This document shows positions 1 to 8,151 of a DNA stretch of 52,235 nucleotides, one piece after another. Both the position numbers and the translations under genes were made by a program. A model generated the notes under the pieces. The model saw nothing but the letters and a program-made list of their open reading frames with translations, did not search any database and was not told where the DNA came from. Numbering within the stretch: the stretch's first letter is position 1; each line of letters opens with the position of its first letter. The stretch comes from an uncultured Oscillospiraceae bacterium (lineage in GTDB: Bacteria > Bacillota > Clostridia > Oscillospirales > Oscillospiraceae), in assembly GCA_947587025.1 (NCBI GenBank), contig CANPXW010000005.1:1-52235 (forward strand). Reading direction: 5' to 3'.

Positions 1-83
1 CGCGCCTTTAGGCGCCGCCAACATTATGCCCTTATAGGGCTTGTGCAGGCCACCCGCTACGCGGGTGGTCCTGACTGTATTTC
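1..83. repeat. Cluster of three small palindromes downstream of rnj
   Basis: Three hairpins lie side by side. GCGCC/GGCGC is at 2-6 and 11-15, GCCC/GGGC at 28-31 and 37-40, and a perfect 8-bp CCACCCGC/GCGGGTGG stem with a 3-nt loop at 50-68. None is followed by a clear T-run on either strand, so this is not an ordinary intrinsic terminator. It resembles the palindromic intergenic repeats common in gut Clostridia. The window edge may cut the element. Confidence 0.5.
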
Positions 84-1742
84 TCACACTTCCATGATGA
101 CCGGCAGGATCATGGGGCTGCGGCGGGTGACCTTGTAGAGATACCCGCTCAGGTTGGTCTTGACCCGGCCCTTGATCTCCGCCCAGTCGGTGATACGGGC
201 CCGCTCGCAGGACTCGATGGACTCGTACACCACCCGGCGCATCTCCTCCATCAGCTGGGCGTTGTCCTTGACGTACACGAAGCCTCTGGTGATGATCTCC
301 GGCTCGTTTATCATGCTGCCGTCCTGGCTGGACATGGTCATCACCACCACCAGCATGCCGTCCTGGGCCAGGTGCTGCCGGTCACGGAGGACGATGTTCT
401 CCACGCCCTCCTCGGTGGTGCCGTCCACCAGCACCCGCCCGGAGGGCACCTTGCCGTTTTTGCCGATCTTCTTTGCGCTCAGCTCCACCACCTCGCCCAC
501 GCCGGCGATGACAATGTTGGACGGGGCGATGCCCATCTCCTGGGCAAGCTCGGCGTGGCGGCAGAGCATCCGGTGCTCCCCGTGGACGGGGATGAAGAAC
601 TTAGGCTTTGTCAGGGCCAGCATGGTCTTCTGCTCCTGCTGGCAGGCGTGGCCGGACACGTGGATGTCGATGCTCCGGTCGTAGATGACCTCCGCACCCT
701 TCCAGAACAGCTCGTCGATGACCTTGGTGACCGTCCGCTCGTTGCCGGGGATGGCGGAGGCGGATATGATGACCCGGTCCCCCGCGCCTATCTTGACCTG
801 CCGGTGCTCGGAAAAGGCCATGCGGTACAGGGCGGACATGCTCTCGCCCTGGCTGCCGGTGGTGATGATGACCACCTTGGACGGCGGCAGGGAATTGATG
901 CGGTTCATGTCCACCAGCACGTCCTTGGGGATATTGAGATACCCCTCCTCCACCGCCAGCCTGAGCACGTTCTCCATGCTCCGGCCGGTGACGCCCACCT
1001 TGCGCTTATAGTGGGCCGCGCAGTTGACGATCTGCTGGATGCGGTGGACGTTGGAGGCGAAGGTGGTGACGATGATGCGCTTGTCGCACCCCCGGAAGAG
1101 CCGCTCCATGCTCTCCCCCACGTGCCGCTCCGACTCGGAGTAGCCCGGCCGCTCCACGTTGGTGGAGTCGCTCAAGAGGGCCAGCACGCCCTCCTTGCCC
1201 AGCTCAGCGAACCGGTGGAAGTCGAACACGCCGCCCTCGATGGGCGTCAGATCGATCTTGAAGTCGCCGGTGTGGATGACGGTGCCGATGGGCGTCTTGA
1301 CCGCCACGGCCACGCTGTCGGCTATGGAGTGGTTGACGTGCACCAGCTCGCACTCGAACACGCCCACTTTGAACCTGTCCCCCGCAGAGCAGGTGACCAG
1401 CTCCACCCTGTCCGCCAGGCCGTGCTCCTCCAGCTTCAGGCGCACCAGCCCCGCCGTCAGCCGGGTGGCGTATACCGGGCAGTCCAGCTTGCTCATCACG
1501 TAGGGCATGGCCCCGATGTGGTCCTCATGGCCGTGGGTGAGCACGATGCCCCGGATGCGGTCCTTGTTCTGCACCAGGTACGTGATGTCCGGTATCACCA
1601 CGTCGATGCCATACATGTCCTCGTCGGGAAAGCCCATTCCGCAGTCCACGACCAGGATGTCCTTTCCGTACTCGTAAACGTAAAGATTCTTGCCGATCTC
1701 GTCCAGACCGCCAAGGGCCATGATCTTCAATTTTTGTGCCAT
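84..1742 (-). CDS. rnj: Ribonuclease J
   Basis: A 552-residue metallo-beta-lactamase/beta-CASP ribonuclease, which matures and degrades mRNA and rRNA with endonuclease and 5'-3' exonuclease activity in the cytoplasm. The zinc motif HGHEDH is at residues 70-75. Downstream, HVNHSIADS and HTGDFKID supply further metal ligands, and the beta-CASP motifs FASNVHR, TTGSQGE and SGHA are all present. Length matches the family (about 555). The ATG has AAGGAG about 12 nt upstream, a rather long spacing. It is the last gene of the leftward rpe-recR-rnj run, 100 nt after recR with a hairpin between them, so it may also be expressed separately. RNase J1 and J2 paralogues cannot be told apart here. Confidence 0.96.
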   Translation of the reverse strand: MAQKLKIMALGGLDEIGKNLYVYEYGKDILVVDCGMGFPDEDMYGIDVVIPDITYLVQNKDRIRGIVLTHGHEDHIGAMPYVMSKLDCPVYATRLTAGLVRLKLEEHGLADRVELVTCSAGDRFKVGVFECELVHVNHSIADSVAVAVKTPIGTVIHTGDFKIDLTPIEGGVFDFHRFAELGKEGVLALLSDSTNVERPGYSESERHVGESMERLFRGCDKRIIVTTFASNVHRIQQIVNCAAHYKRKVGVTGRSMENVLRLAVEEGYLNIPKDVLVDMNRINSLPPSKVVIITTGSQGESMSALYRMAFSEHRQVKIGAGDRVIISASAIPGNERTVTKVIDELFWKGAEVIYDRSIDIHVSGHACQQEQKTMLALTKPKFFIPVHGEHRMLCRHAELAQEMGIAPSNIVIAGVGEVVELSAKKIGKNGKVPSGRVLVDGTTEEGVENIVLRDRQHLAQDGMLVVVMTMSSQDGSMINEPEIITRGFVYVKDNAQLMEEMRRVVYESIESCERARITDWAEIKGRVKTNLSGYLYKVTRRSPMILPVIMEV

Positions 1743-1779
1743 TGGTCGATATTTCTCCTTAAACTATGTACCAAAACGG

Positions 1780-1800
1780 CGGACAGGCGGCGCCTGTCCG
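1780..1800 (-). terminator. Hairpin between recR and rnj
   Basis: A 9-bp perfect stem (CGGACAGGC/GCCTGTCCG) with a 3-nt loop. On the minus strand it is followed by CCGTTTTGG, a weak U-run. It may be a partial terminator or attenuator after recR. Confidence 0.45.
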
Positions 1801-1842
1801 TTAAAAGCATACCCGAAACGCAGAAAAGTATTCCGCGCAAAA

Positions 1843-2442
1843 TCACATATCCCTTCTGCCCTCCAGGGCGCGCACCAGGGTGGCGTCGTCGGTGAACTCC
1901 AGGTTGGAGCCCACGGGGATGCCGTAGGCCAGCCGGGTCACCCGCACGTCGAAGGGCTTCAAAAGCCGGGCGATATACATGGCCGTGGCGTCGCCCTCTG
2001 TGTCCGGGTTGGTGGCCATGATGACCTCCTGCACGTCCCCGTCGGCCACCCGCTTGACCAGCTCCGAGATGCGGATGTCGTCCGGACCCACCCGGCTCAT
2101 GGGGGACAGCACGCCGTGCAGCACATGGTATACGCCGTTATACTCCCGGCTGCGCTCCAGGCTGGCCACGTCACGGGGCTCCGCCACCACACAGATGACG
2201 GACCTGTCCCGGCGCTCGTCGGCGCACACAGCGCACAGCTCGCCGTCCGTCAGGTTCTGGCAGACGGGGCAGGTGTGTACGGTACGCCGCGCCCGCAGGA
2301 TGGCCTCGGCAAAGGCCTCCGCCTCCCCCTCCGGCAGAGCCAGCACGTGGAAGGCCAGCCGCTGGGCGCTCTTGCGGCCGATGCCCGGCAGGGCCGCGAA
2401 GCGGTCGATCAGTTCCTCGAAGGATGTGGGAAAAAACGCCAT
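1843..2442 (-). CDS. recR: Recombination mediator protein RecR
   Basis: A 199-residue protein of the RecFOR pathway, which helps load RecA onto gapped DNA. In order it shows an N-terminal helix-hairpin-helix (LPGIGRKSAQRLAFHVL, about residues 18-34), a four-cysteine zinc finger (CPVC...CAVC, about residues 58-73) and a Toprim domain with EVIMATNPDTEGDATA. Length and architecture are standard. It starts 9 nt after the rpe stop, so the two are very likely co-transcribed. In many Firmicutes recR follows dnaX; the partner here is rpe, which is a less usual neighbour. Confidence 0.97.
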   Translation of the reverse strand: MAFFPTSFEELIDRFAALPGIGRKSAQRLAFHVLALPEGEAEAFAEAILRARRTVHTCPVCQNLTDGELCAVCADERRDRSVICVVAEPRDVASLERSREYNGVYHVLHGVLSPMSRVGPDDIRISELVKRVADGDVQEVIMATNPDTEGDATAMYIARLLKPFDVRVTRLAYGIPVGSNLEFTDDATLVRALEGRRDM

Positions 2443-2451
2443 CTCACGCCC

Positions 2452-3114
2452 TCATCTGCCCCGGAGCTGTGCCATGATGCCGGCCATGTCCTCGTGGCCG
2501 AAGATCGCAGAGCCTGCCACCAGCACATTGGCTCCCGCCGAGAGCACCACCGGCGCGGTGTGGGGGTCCACGCCGCCGTCCACCTCCAGATCGCAGTCCG
2601 GATTCACTGCGTCCAGCATCTTGCGCAGCTCGGTCACCTTGGGCATCATGTCCGCCATGAACTTCTGCCCGCCGAAGCCCGGCTCCACCGTCATCACCAG
2701 CGCCATGTCCAGCTGCCCCAGCCAGGGCTCAAGCGCCGAGGCGGGGGTCTTGGGTTTGACGGAAAGACCCGTGCGCACGCCGTTTTCACGGGTGCGCGCC
2801 AGGGCGGCGGTGATGTTCTCCGGCGTATCCGCCTCCACGTGGAAGGTCAGATGGCTGGCCCCGGCCTTGCAGAAGGCGTCCACGTACCGCACCGGCCGCT
2901 CGATCATCAGGTGTACGTCCAGAAAGGCGTCGGGGAACGCTTTGCGGATGCTCTTCACCACCGGCACACCGATGGAGATGTTGGGCACGAACAGCCCGTC
3001 CATCACGTCCACGTGGATGTACTCCGCACCGGCGGAGAGCACGGCGCCGATCTCCTCCCCCAACCGGGTGAAATCCGCCGACAGGATAGACGGCGACAGC
3101 TTTATGGATGTCAT
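2452..3114 (-). CDS. rpe: Ribulose-phosphate 3-epimerase
   Basis: Interconverts D-ribulose 5-phosphate and D-xylulose 5-phosphate in the pentose phosphate pathway. It is a 220-residue TIM barrel from the chosen start. The family opening KLSPSILSADF, the metal motif HVDVMDGLFVPN, MTVEPGFGGQ and the phosphate-binding GANVLVAGSAIF are all visible. An in-frame extension upstream to 3171 exists. I chose the ATG at 3114 because AAGG lies 8 nt before it and it gives the normal family length. It is the first gene of the leftward run with recR and rnj, and a plausible promoter lies at 3231-3260. Confidence 0.95.
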   Translation of the reverse strand: MTSIKLSPSILSADFTRLGEEIGAVLSAGAEYIHVDVMDGLFVPNISIGVPVVKSIRKAFPDAFLDVHLMIERPVRYVDAFCKAGASHLTFHVEADTPENITAALARTRENGVRTGLSVKPKTPASALEPWLGQLDMALVMTVEPGFGGQKFMADMMPKVTELRKMLDAVNPDCDLEVDGGVDPHTAPVVLSAGANVLVAGSAIFGHEDMAGIMAQLRGR

Positions 3115-3230
3115 ATTCATCACCTTGCGCATAATATGTCTCAGCCGCGCCGCGCGCGGGCTGGCTTTCATATAGAGGGGATGGGCCGGGCCAGGTGTCC
3201 CGGCCTGTCCCCAGGCTTTCCTTCCGTGCT

Positions 3231-3260
3231 AGTATAACACGTTCCTGCCAAATCAGGCAA
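3231..3260 (-). promoter_or_regulatory. Predicted sigma-A promoter for rpe-recR-rnj
   Basis: On the minus strand TTGCCT (-35, 3255-3260) and TATACT (-10, 3231-3236) are separated by 18 bp, upstream of rpe. It is divergent from the promoter at 3269-3297. Confidence 0.6.
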
Positions 3261-3268
3261 GTAGGCCC

Positions 3269-3297
3269 TTGACGATATTGGCGCTTTAGCATAAAAT
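3269..3297 (+). promoter_or_regulatory. Predicted sigma-A promoter for the xpaC-telA operon
   Basis: TTGACG (3269-3274) and TAAAAT (3292-3297) with a 17-bp spacer, about 30 bp before the xpaC start. It fits the sigma-A consensus well. Confidence 0.7.
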
Positions 3298-3327
3298 AAT
3301 AGTAACACATATGCGAGGTGTTGTCCT

Positions 3328-3993
3328 ATGCGCCAAGTCAAGCGCCGGTCCGCTCTGCCGGTCTATATCGCTGCTGCCGCCTTCGCCGTGTGGGCGCTGG
3401 TGCTGCCGCTGTATACGCTCTGGCACTTTCTGGCCGCCGCGCTGGTCACGGCGGCCGTATGGCTGACGGCGGACAGGCTCGTCAAGCCGAAGATCGAATA
3501 CGTCCCCGAGCCGGAGCCGGAGCCCGTCTCCTATGGCGCGGCGGCAGACGCCATCCTGGCCCAGGCCGCCAGCTTCAGGGATGAGACGGAAAAGCTCTCC
3601 GCCTCCGTCCCCGACCCGGCCGTGCGGGAGAAGATGGCCCGGCTCGCTGAGCTGAGCGACCGCATCGCCCAGGACGTGGTGCAGGACCCCGCCGACGCCG
3701 ACCGCATCCGCCGGTTCCAGACCTACTTTCTCCCCTCCTCCGTGGAGCTGCTGCGCGCCTACGGGCGCATGAGCGCCCCGGGCGTGGAGGGCGAGAACAT
3801 CGCCGGCGCGAAGGGCCGCATCGGGCAGATGCTGGACACGGCCATCGCCGCCTTCCAGAAGCAGCTGGACGCGCTGTATCAGAACGACGCCATGGATGTG
3901 GACGCGGAGATACGCGCCATGCAGAGCCTGCTGGACCAGGAGGGCCTGGCCGCCGGCGGCGATGGGCTGGGCGAGCTCTTGCACAAGGCGTAG
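3328..3993 (+). CDS. xpaC: XpaC-family membrane protein
   Basis: A 221-residue protein with two N-terminal membrane helices (about residues 9-28 and 33-47), a Pro/Glu spacer (EPEPEPEP), then a soluble helical domain rich in Ala, Glu and Arg. This layout and the telA neighbour fit the XpaC family, named for 5-bromo-4-chloroindolyl phosphate hydrolysis, although its biochemical role is unsettled. GAGGTG precedes the ATG. It is the first of four rightward genes (xpaC, telA, lemA-like, TPM). The Bacillus subtilis xpaC-yaaN pair has the same order. The family assignment rests on layout and context more than on a diagnostic motif. Confidence 0.78.
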   Translation: MRQVKRRSALPVYIAAAAFAVWALVLPLYTLWHFLAAALVTAAVWLTADRLVKPKIEYVPEPEPEPVSYGAAADAILAQAASFRDETEKLSASVPDPAVREKMARLAELSDRIAQDVVQDPADADRIRRFQTYFLPSSVELLRAYGRMSAPGVEGENIAGAKGRIGQMLDTAIAAFQKQLDALYQNDAMDVDAEIRAMQSLLDQEGLAAGGDGLGELLHKA

Positions 3994-4053
3994 ACCTCCC
4001 CGCAGACGAAACAGGAACCGTAAACTAAAGATATATGGGAAAGGAAAAGCATC

Positions 4054-5253
4054 ATGTCTGACGAGAAGAAATACGAGATCAACCTGACTCTGGACCCCGC
4101 TCCTGCGGCGCCTCCCGCCGCCCCCGGCGCGCCCACAGCCGCTGCGGCGGCACAGGCCGCCCCCGCTCCTGACGCCGCTGCCGCCGCGCCCGCCGAGGAG
4201 GAAGCGCCTGTGGAAAAGCTGGACATCGACTCCCTGGCCCCCGCTGAGCAGGCCGCCGTGCGGGAATTCGCCAAGAAGATCGACGTGACCGACTCCGCCC
4301 AGGTGCTGGCCTACGGCTCCGCCGCCCAGAAGAACATCGCGGACTTCTCCGCCCAGGCGCTGGAGCGTGTGCGCACCAAGGACCTGGGCCAGGTGGGCGA
4401 CATGCTCACGGACCTGGTGGGCCAGCTGCACGGCCTGAGCGCCGACACGGAGCAACCCAAGGGGCTGAAGGGTCTGTTCAAAAAGGCCACCCGCAGCCTG
4501 TCCGACCTGAAGGGCAAGTATGAAAAGGCCGAGGCCAGCGTGGACAAGATCTCCACCGCCCTGGACCAGCATTACGTGACCATCACCAAGGACATCGCCA
4601 CCCTGGACGCCATGTATGAGATGAACCAGGCGTATTTCAAGGAGCTGACCATGTACATCATCGCCGGCAAGCTCCGCTTGGAGGAACTGCGGGCCACCAC
4701 CCTGCCGGAGCTGCAGAAGAAGGCCCAGGAGACCGGCGCGCCCGAGGACGCCCAGGCCGCCAGCGACTACGCCGCCCTGCTGGGCCGGTTTGAAAAGCGC
4801 ATCCACGATCTGGAGCTGACCCGGATGATTTCCATCCAGATGGGCCCCCAGATCCGGCTGATACAGAATAACGACGCGCTCATGGCGGAGAAGATCCAGA
4901 CCGCCATCGTCAGCACCATCCCCCTGTGGAAGAGCCAGATGGTCCTGGCCATGAGCATGCAGCACTCCCAGGACGCCATGGAGGCCAGCCGCAGCGTCAG
5001 CGAGGTGACCAACGATCTGCTCAAGAAAAACGCCGCCGCGCTGCACACCGGCTCCGTGGAGGTGGCCCAGGAGGCCGAGCGCGGCATCGTGGACCTGGAG
5101 ACCCTGCAGCAGACCAGCCAGGACCTGATCGCCACCCTGGAGGACGTGCGCAAGATACAGGACGACGGCCGTGCCCGCCGGGCTCAGGCCGAGGCGGAGC
5201 TGGGCCGCATCGAGGGCCAGCTGAAAAAGAAGATGCTGGAGCTGCGCGGATAA
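4054..5253 (+). CDS. telA: TelA/YaaN-family toxic anion resistance protein
   Basis: A 399-residue soluble, largely helical protein. It opens with a low-complexity Ala/Pro segment (about residues 12-50). The TelA core follows, with FAKKIDVTDSAQVLAYGSAAQ, a conserved FKKA.RSLSDLKGKYEKAE region and the basic/aromatic QMGPQIRLIQNNDALMAEKIQ block. TelA relatives are linked to tellurite resistance and to cell-envelope stress, including tolerance of antimicrobial peptides and nisin. The exact mechanism is unknown. GGAAAGG precedes the ATG. It lies 60 nt after xpaC and 12 nt before the lemA-like gene, consistent with one operon. Confidence 0.9.
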   Translation: MSDEKKYEINLTLDPAPAAPPAAPGAPTAAAAAQAAPAPDAAAAAPAEEEAPVEKLDIDSLAPAEQAAVREFAKKIDVTDSAQVLAYGSAAQKNIADFSAQALERVRTKDLGQVGDMLTDLVGQLHGLSADTEQPKGLKGLFKKATRSLSDLKGKYEKAEASVDKISTALDQHYVTITKDIATLDAMYEMNQAYFKELTMYIIAGKLRLEELRATTLPELQKKAQETGAPEDAQAASDYAALLGRFEKRIHDLELTRMISIQMGPQIRLIQNNDALMAEKIQTAIVSTIPLWKSQMVLAMSMQHSQDAMEASRSVSEVTNDLLKKNAAALHTGSVEVAQEAERGIVDLETLQQTSQDLIATLEDVRKIQDDGRARRAQAEAELGRIEGQLKKKMLELRG

Positions 5254-5265
5254 GGGGGACTTCCC

Positions 5266-5838
5266 TTGCTGGACTTTTTCAAAAAACGCTCTGTGGCCAT
5301 CGGCGTGTTCGTGCTGGTGGTCCTGGTGTTCAGCCTCATCGGCAGCCGGCTGAGCCTGGACCGGGCCTGCCGCAAGGCGGAGGCCGCCTTCTTCGACGCG
5401 GATCTGCTGGACGCGAAGGACTACTATACCTGCCCCGGCGACCAGCTGGAGCACTGCGTGGATTACGCCACCCGGCTGCTGACCGTCATCGGCATGGACG
5501 GTGTCTGGTCCGACGCCTACGAGGCGCTGGTACAGGCCCGGCTGGGGCTCATGGACGCGCTGGACGCGAAGAACATACCCGACGCGGCCGCAGCAAACCA
5601 GGCTTTGGCGGAGGCCGTGGCCCAGGTGGAGGCCGTCAGGGCCTCCGGCGCGGACCTGCCCGCCAGCTACGACGACTTTGACGAGATCGTCGCCGGCTTT
5701 GAGGGGGCCCAAGCAGTGCTGGACGCCCCCGCCTACAACGAGCACCTCCTGGCCTTTCGGGAGGACGTGCTGGGCGCGTTCCCCGCCAACATTCTGGGGC
5801 GTCTGCTGGGCGTGAAGGCCCCGGAGACCTTTCCTTGA
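5266..5838 (+). CDS. LemA-like membrane-anchored protein
   Basis: A 190-residue protein starting with TTG, supported by AAGGGGGA with 6 nt spacing. It has one N-terminal membrane helix (about residues 9-25) and an otherwise helical, acidic body. The C-terminal stretch AYNEHLLAFREDVLGAFPAN with GRLLGVKAPETF matches the typical LemA ending (YN...FP.N..a...g....F). The N-terminal half is divergent and lacks a clean LemA repeat. LemA proteins often pair with TPM-domain proteins, and a TPM gene follows directly. Its stop TGA overlaps the SD region of that gene. The cellular role is unknown. The family call is moderate. Confidence 0.65.
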   Translation: MLDFFKKRSVAIGVFVLVVLVFSLIGSRLSLDRACRKAEAAFFDADLLDAKDYYTCPGDQLEHCVDYATRLLTVIGMDGVWSDAYEALVQARLGLMDALDAKNIPDAAAANQALAEAVAQVEAVRASGADLPASYDDFDEIVAGFEGAQAVLDAPAYNEHLLAFREDVLGAFPANILGRLLGVKAPETFP

Positions 5839-5847
5839 GGTGATACT

Positions 5848-6822
5848 GTGAAAGCTTTTCGATATGCGCTGGCCCTGCTGCTGGCCTGCTCGCTGCTGAC
5901 CGCCCCCGTCCTGGCGGATATAGAGCCCGGCACGGGCAGCGCCTTCTATGTGCAGGACACAGCCGACGTGCTGTCGGCCGAGACGGAGCAGACAGTGGCG
6001 GACTATAACGCCGTGCTGGAAAACGACTGCGCCGGCGCGCAGCTGGTGGTGGTCACGATGGACTATCTGCGCGGCGATACCGATGTGGAGGCCGCCCGCC
6101 TGATGAACAGCTGGGGCGTGGGCGATGGCGATGAAGCCAACGGCATGCTCCTGCTGCTGGTGGCCAACGAGCACCGTGGGTGGCTGGCCATCGGCGCGGG
6201 CATCGACGGCAGCTTCACCGCCGACAAGGCCGACGAGTACATGGAGGACTATTTCTGGCCCGACGTGGACCGGGACCGTTTCGACGACACAGTGCGGAAG
6301 CTCGCCGGCGAGCTGTACGACTGGTATCTGGACTACTACGGCGTGGATGAGGCGGCAGACGCCGGCTACACCGGCTACGTCCCCGCGCCGGTCACCGCCC
6401 CGCAGCCCCGCCCGGCCGGCGGCATGTTCCGTGGCATCTTTACCATCCTTCTTATCCTGCTGCTGTTGTGGATCGTGGGCGCAGCCAGCCGATTCACCCG
6501 TATGCGCAGCTGGGGCTACGGCGGCGGATTCTGGCCCCTGCTCTGGTTCGGCGCGGGCCGGCGCTACAGGAGCTATCGCAATCAATTCCGGCCTCAGCCG
6601 CCTCCCCCGCCTCCCGGCAGGCCCGGACCGGGCCCCGGCTTTTTCAGCGGCGGCGCGCGCCGTCCGCCCAGAGGCGGCGGCTTCGGCGGCTCCACCCGTG
6701 GCATCGGCGGAGGACGCTCCTCCAGCAGCTTCCGCTCTTCCGGCAGTTTCCGCTCCTCGGGCGGCTTCCGTGGTTCCGGCGGCGGTGGTCACTCCGGCGG
6801 ACGCGGCGCCGGCAGAAGATAA
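5848..6822 (+). CDS. TPM-domain (YgcG-like) secreted membrane protein
   Basis: A 324-residue protein with a GTG start preceded by GAGGTGAT. It has a signal peptide (about residues 1-23, ending VLA), then a TPM domain (about 28-160) containing YVQDTADVLS, QLVVVTMDYLRG and GMLLLLVANEHRGWLAIGAGID. A membrane helix follows at about 195-215. The C-terminal tail (about 250-324) is very rich in Gly, Ser and Arg. This is the classic YgcG layout. TPM domains are linked to phosphatase activity in plants and to membrane protein quality control in bacteria. It is the last gene of the xpaC operon. Confidence 0.86.
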   Translation: MKAFRYALALLLACSLLTAPVLADIEPGTGSAFYVQDTADVLSAETEQTVADYNAVLENDCAGAQLVVVTMDYLRGDTDVEAARLMNSWGVGDGDEANGMLLLLVANEHRGWLAIGAGIDGSFTADKADEYMEDYFWPDVDRDRFDDTVRKLAGELYDWYLDYYGVDEAADAGYTGYVPAPVTAPQPRPAGGMFRGIFTILLILLLLWIVGAASRFTRMRSWGYGGGFWPLLWFGAGRRYRSYRNQFRPQPPPPPPGRPGPGPGFFSGGARRPPRGGGFGGSTRGIGGGRSSSSFRSSGSFRSSGGFRGSGGGGHSGGRGAGRR

Positions 6823-6931
6823 ATTATATAACGATTATACAAATACCCCGGGGCGGCTGATGGCAGATTGTCCGTATCCTGATTAAAATCATTTACTTCA
6901 CCGCCCCAGTGAGGTAGTTTCAAGGTTTTCT

Positions 6932-7639
6932 ATGCGTAAACGTATTTTTGAAATCATTGAGGCTGCATCCGCAGGCGATCGCGCCAGCACTATATACGAC
7001 ATTTGTATGATGGGTGTCATTATCGGCAGTCTTATTCCATTGGCATTTAAGCAGTCTTATCCCGCTTTTGATTTCATCAATGTCATCTCTTCATACATCT
7101 TTATCGCAGACTATCTGCTTCGGCTGTTCACATCAGACCTGAAATTAAAGCGCGGTGCACTTTCTTTTTTTCTATACCCGTTCACGCCCATGGCTATTAT
7201 CGACTTAGTGGCGATTCTCCCTTCTTTCACTCCGCTCTTTTCCAGCTTGAGGCTCATGAAGCTATTTCGGCTGCTTCGCAGTTTTCGTGCCTTCCGCTCA
7301 TTTAAGCTATTTCGCTACGCAAAGAGTGTCCAAATTATCGTAAGCGTAATAAAAGCACAAAAAGGCCCCTTGCTGGCCGTGTGTTCCCTTGCCGTTGGGT
7401 ACGTGCTCATTGCCGCTCTAATCATCTTCAACGTAGAACCCAATACCTTCAACAATTTCTTCGAGGCAATTTACTGGGCAACAGTCAGTCTTACAACGAT
7501 GGGATACGGTGACATCTATCCGGTTTCTACTGCTGGTCGCATTGTGACAATGGTTTCATCTTTTGTTGGTATTGCGATCGTGGCACTTCCCGCCAGCATC
7601 ATTACTGCCGGGTACATGAATCAGATTAATAAGAAATAA
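6932..7639 (+). CDS. Voltage-gated potassium channel subunit
   Basis: A 235-residue six-helix ion channel. The arginine-rich S4 sensor is visible at about residues 107-130 (RLMKLFRLLRSFRAFRSFK). The K+ selectivity filter TTMGYGD is at 188-194, followed by an S6 helix. There is no C-terminal RCK domain. It belongs to the short Kv-type prokaryotic channels. AAGG precedes the ATG at 6 nt. The gene is clearly richer in A/T than its neighbours and stands alone between the TPM gene and the tRNA block, so acquisition from elsewhere is plausible. A GGGGCGG/CCGCCCC pair brackets the 5' flank (about 6850-6908), with a very long loop. Confidence 0.93.
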   Translation: MRKRIFEIIEAASAGDRASTIYDICMMGVIIGSLIPLAFKQSYPAFDFINVISSYIFIADYLLRLFTSDLKLKRGALSFFLYPFTPMAIIDLVAILPSFTPLFSSLRLMKLFRLLRSFRAFRSFKLFRYAKSVQIIVSVIKAQKGPLLAVCSLAVGYVLIAALIIFNVEPNTFNNFFEAIYWATVSLTTMGYGDIYPVSTAGRIVTMVSSFVGIAIVALPASIITAGYMNQINKK

Positions 7640-7683
7640 AAAATACCGCCCCGTTTTGCAAGACGGAAGCGGCATAATATCGC

Positions 7684-7829
7684 TGGCCCCCAAAGGGCAC
7701 GCCTGCCCTTTGGGGAAAGGAGGAGGGACTCGAACCAAATCAAACCGCCGCCCTCCGGGCGGCACCTTATTGCCGGGCCCCCACGCGGCACGCTTGTCGC
7801 GTGGGGGAAAGGAAAAAGGACCCAGACCG
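7684..7829. repeat. Two divergent copies of a hairpin-bearing repeat
   Basis: Two units of about 57 bp, starting near 7684 and 7773, align as GGCCCCCA, a variable stem, GGCACGC, a variable stem, TGGGGGAAAGGA, then GGAC..GAACC-like sequence. Each carries a long hairpin: a 12-bp stem at 7688-7715 and a 13-bp stem at 7778-7807. Between them is a 7-bp GCCGCCC/GGGCGGC hairpin at 7747-7763. Stem sequences differ between copies but pairing is kept, which suggests a palindromic mobile-type repeat. The first unit contains GACTCGAACC, the complement of a tRNA T-arm. Confidence 0.6.
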
Positions 7830-7872
7830 ATGAATTGGGAGCTGCTTTGCAGCTCCCAATCATCTTCTGGGT
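7820..7872 (-). terminator. Terminator of the tRNA operon
   Basis: A long stem built from three nested pairings: 7 bp (7820-7826 with 7866-7872), 5 bp (7829-7833 with 7860-7864) and 11 bp (7835-7845 with 7849-7859, loop of 3). On the minus strand it is followed by CCTTTTTCC. It lies just downstream of tRNA-Glu. The plus-strand flank also has TTCTTTT, so it may work both ways. Confidence 0.75.
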
Positions 7873-7885
7873 TCTTTTGACGCCG

Positions 7886-7960
7886 TGGTGACCCGTACGG
7901 GACTCGAACCCATGTTACCGCCGTGAAAGGGCGGTGTCTTAACCACTTGACCAACGGGCC
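7886..7960 (-). tRNA. tRNA-Glu (TTC)
   Basis: A 75-nt gene including the encoded CCA. The acceptor stem GGCCCGT pairs with ACGGGTC (one G-T). The anticodon loop reads CTTTCAC with TTC, and the T-arm contains GGTTCGAGTCC. It is the third gene of the leftward Met-Val-Glu tRNA operon. Confidence 0.95.
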
Positions 7961-7967
7961 AAAAAAA

Positions 7968-8044
7968 TGGTGGAGACTGCGCGACTCGAACGCGCGACCT
8001 CATGCGTGTGAAGCATGCGCTCTAACCTGCTGAGCTAAGCCTCC
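7968..8044 (-). tRNA. tRNA-Val (CAC)
   Basis: 77 nt with encoded CCA. The acceptor stem GGAGGCT pairs with AGTCTCC. The anticodon stem CATGC/GCATG encloses TTCACAC, giving CAC, which reads GUG. The T-arm has CGTTCGAGTCG. It is the second gene of the tRNA operon, 7 nt upstream of tRNA-Glu. Confidence 0.93.
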
Positions 8045-8074
8045 ATATGACCGGGAGAGACGATGTCCCTCCCG

Positions 8075-8151
8075 TGGTAGCGGCGACTGGATTTGAACCG
8101 GTGACACCGCGGGTATGAACCGCGTGCTCTAGCCAACTGAGCTACGCCGCC
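8075..8151 (-). tRNA. tRNA-Met (CAT), elongator type
   Basis: 77 nt with encoded CCA. It opens GGCGGCGTAGCTCAG, the elongator Met type of Firmicutes; an initiator would lack this opening. The anticodon stem CGCGG/CCGCG encloses TTCATAC. It is the first gene of the tRNA operon, about 14 nt after the -10 element. A lysidine-modified tRNA-Ile(CAU) cannot be wholly excluded by sequence alone. Confidence 0.92.

Noticed and set aside
372-3237. Long plus-strand frames opposite rnj, recR and rpe
   Set aside because: His/Val/Leu-rich shadow translations of GC-rich antisense codons; no ribosome sites or motifs.
3286-6792. Open frame of 1168 codons on the minus strand opposite the xpaC-telA operon
   Set aside because: It is the antisense shadow of four well-supported plus-strand genes and has repetitive Gly/Ala/His composition with no domain motif.
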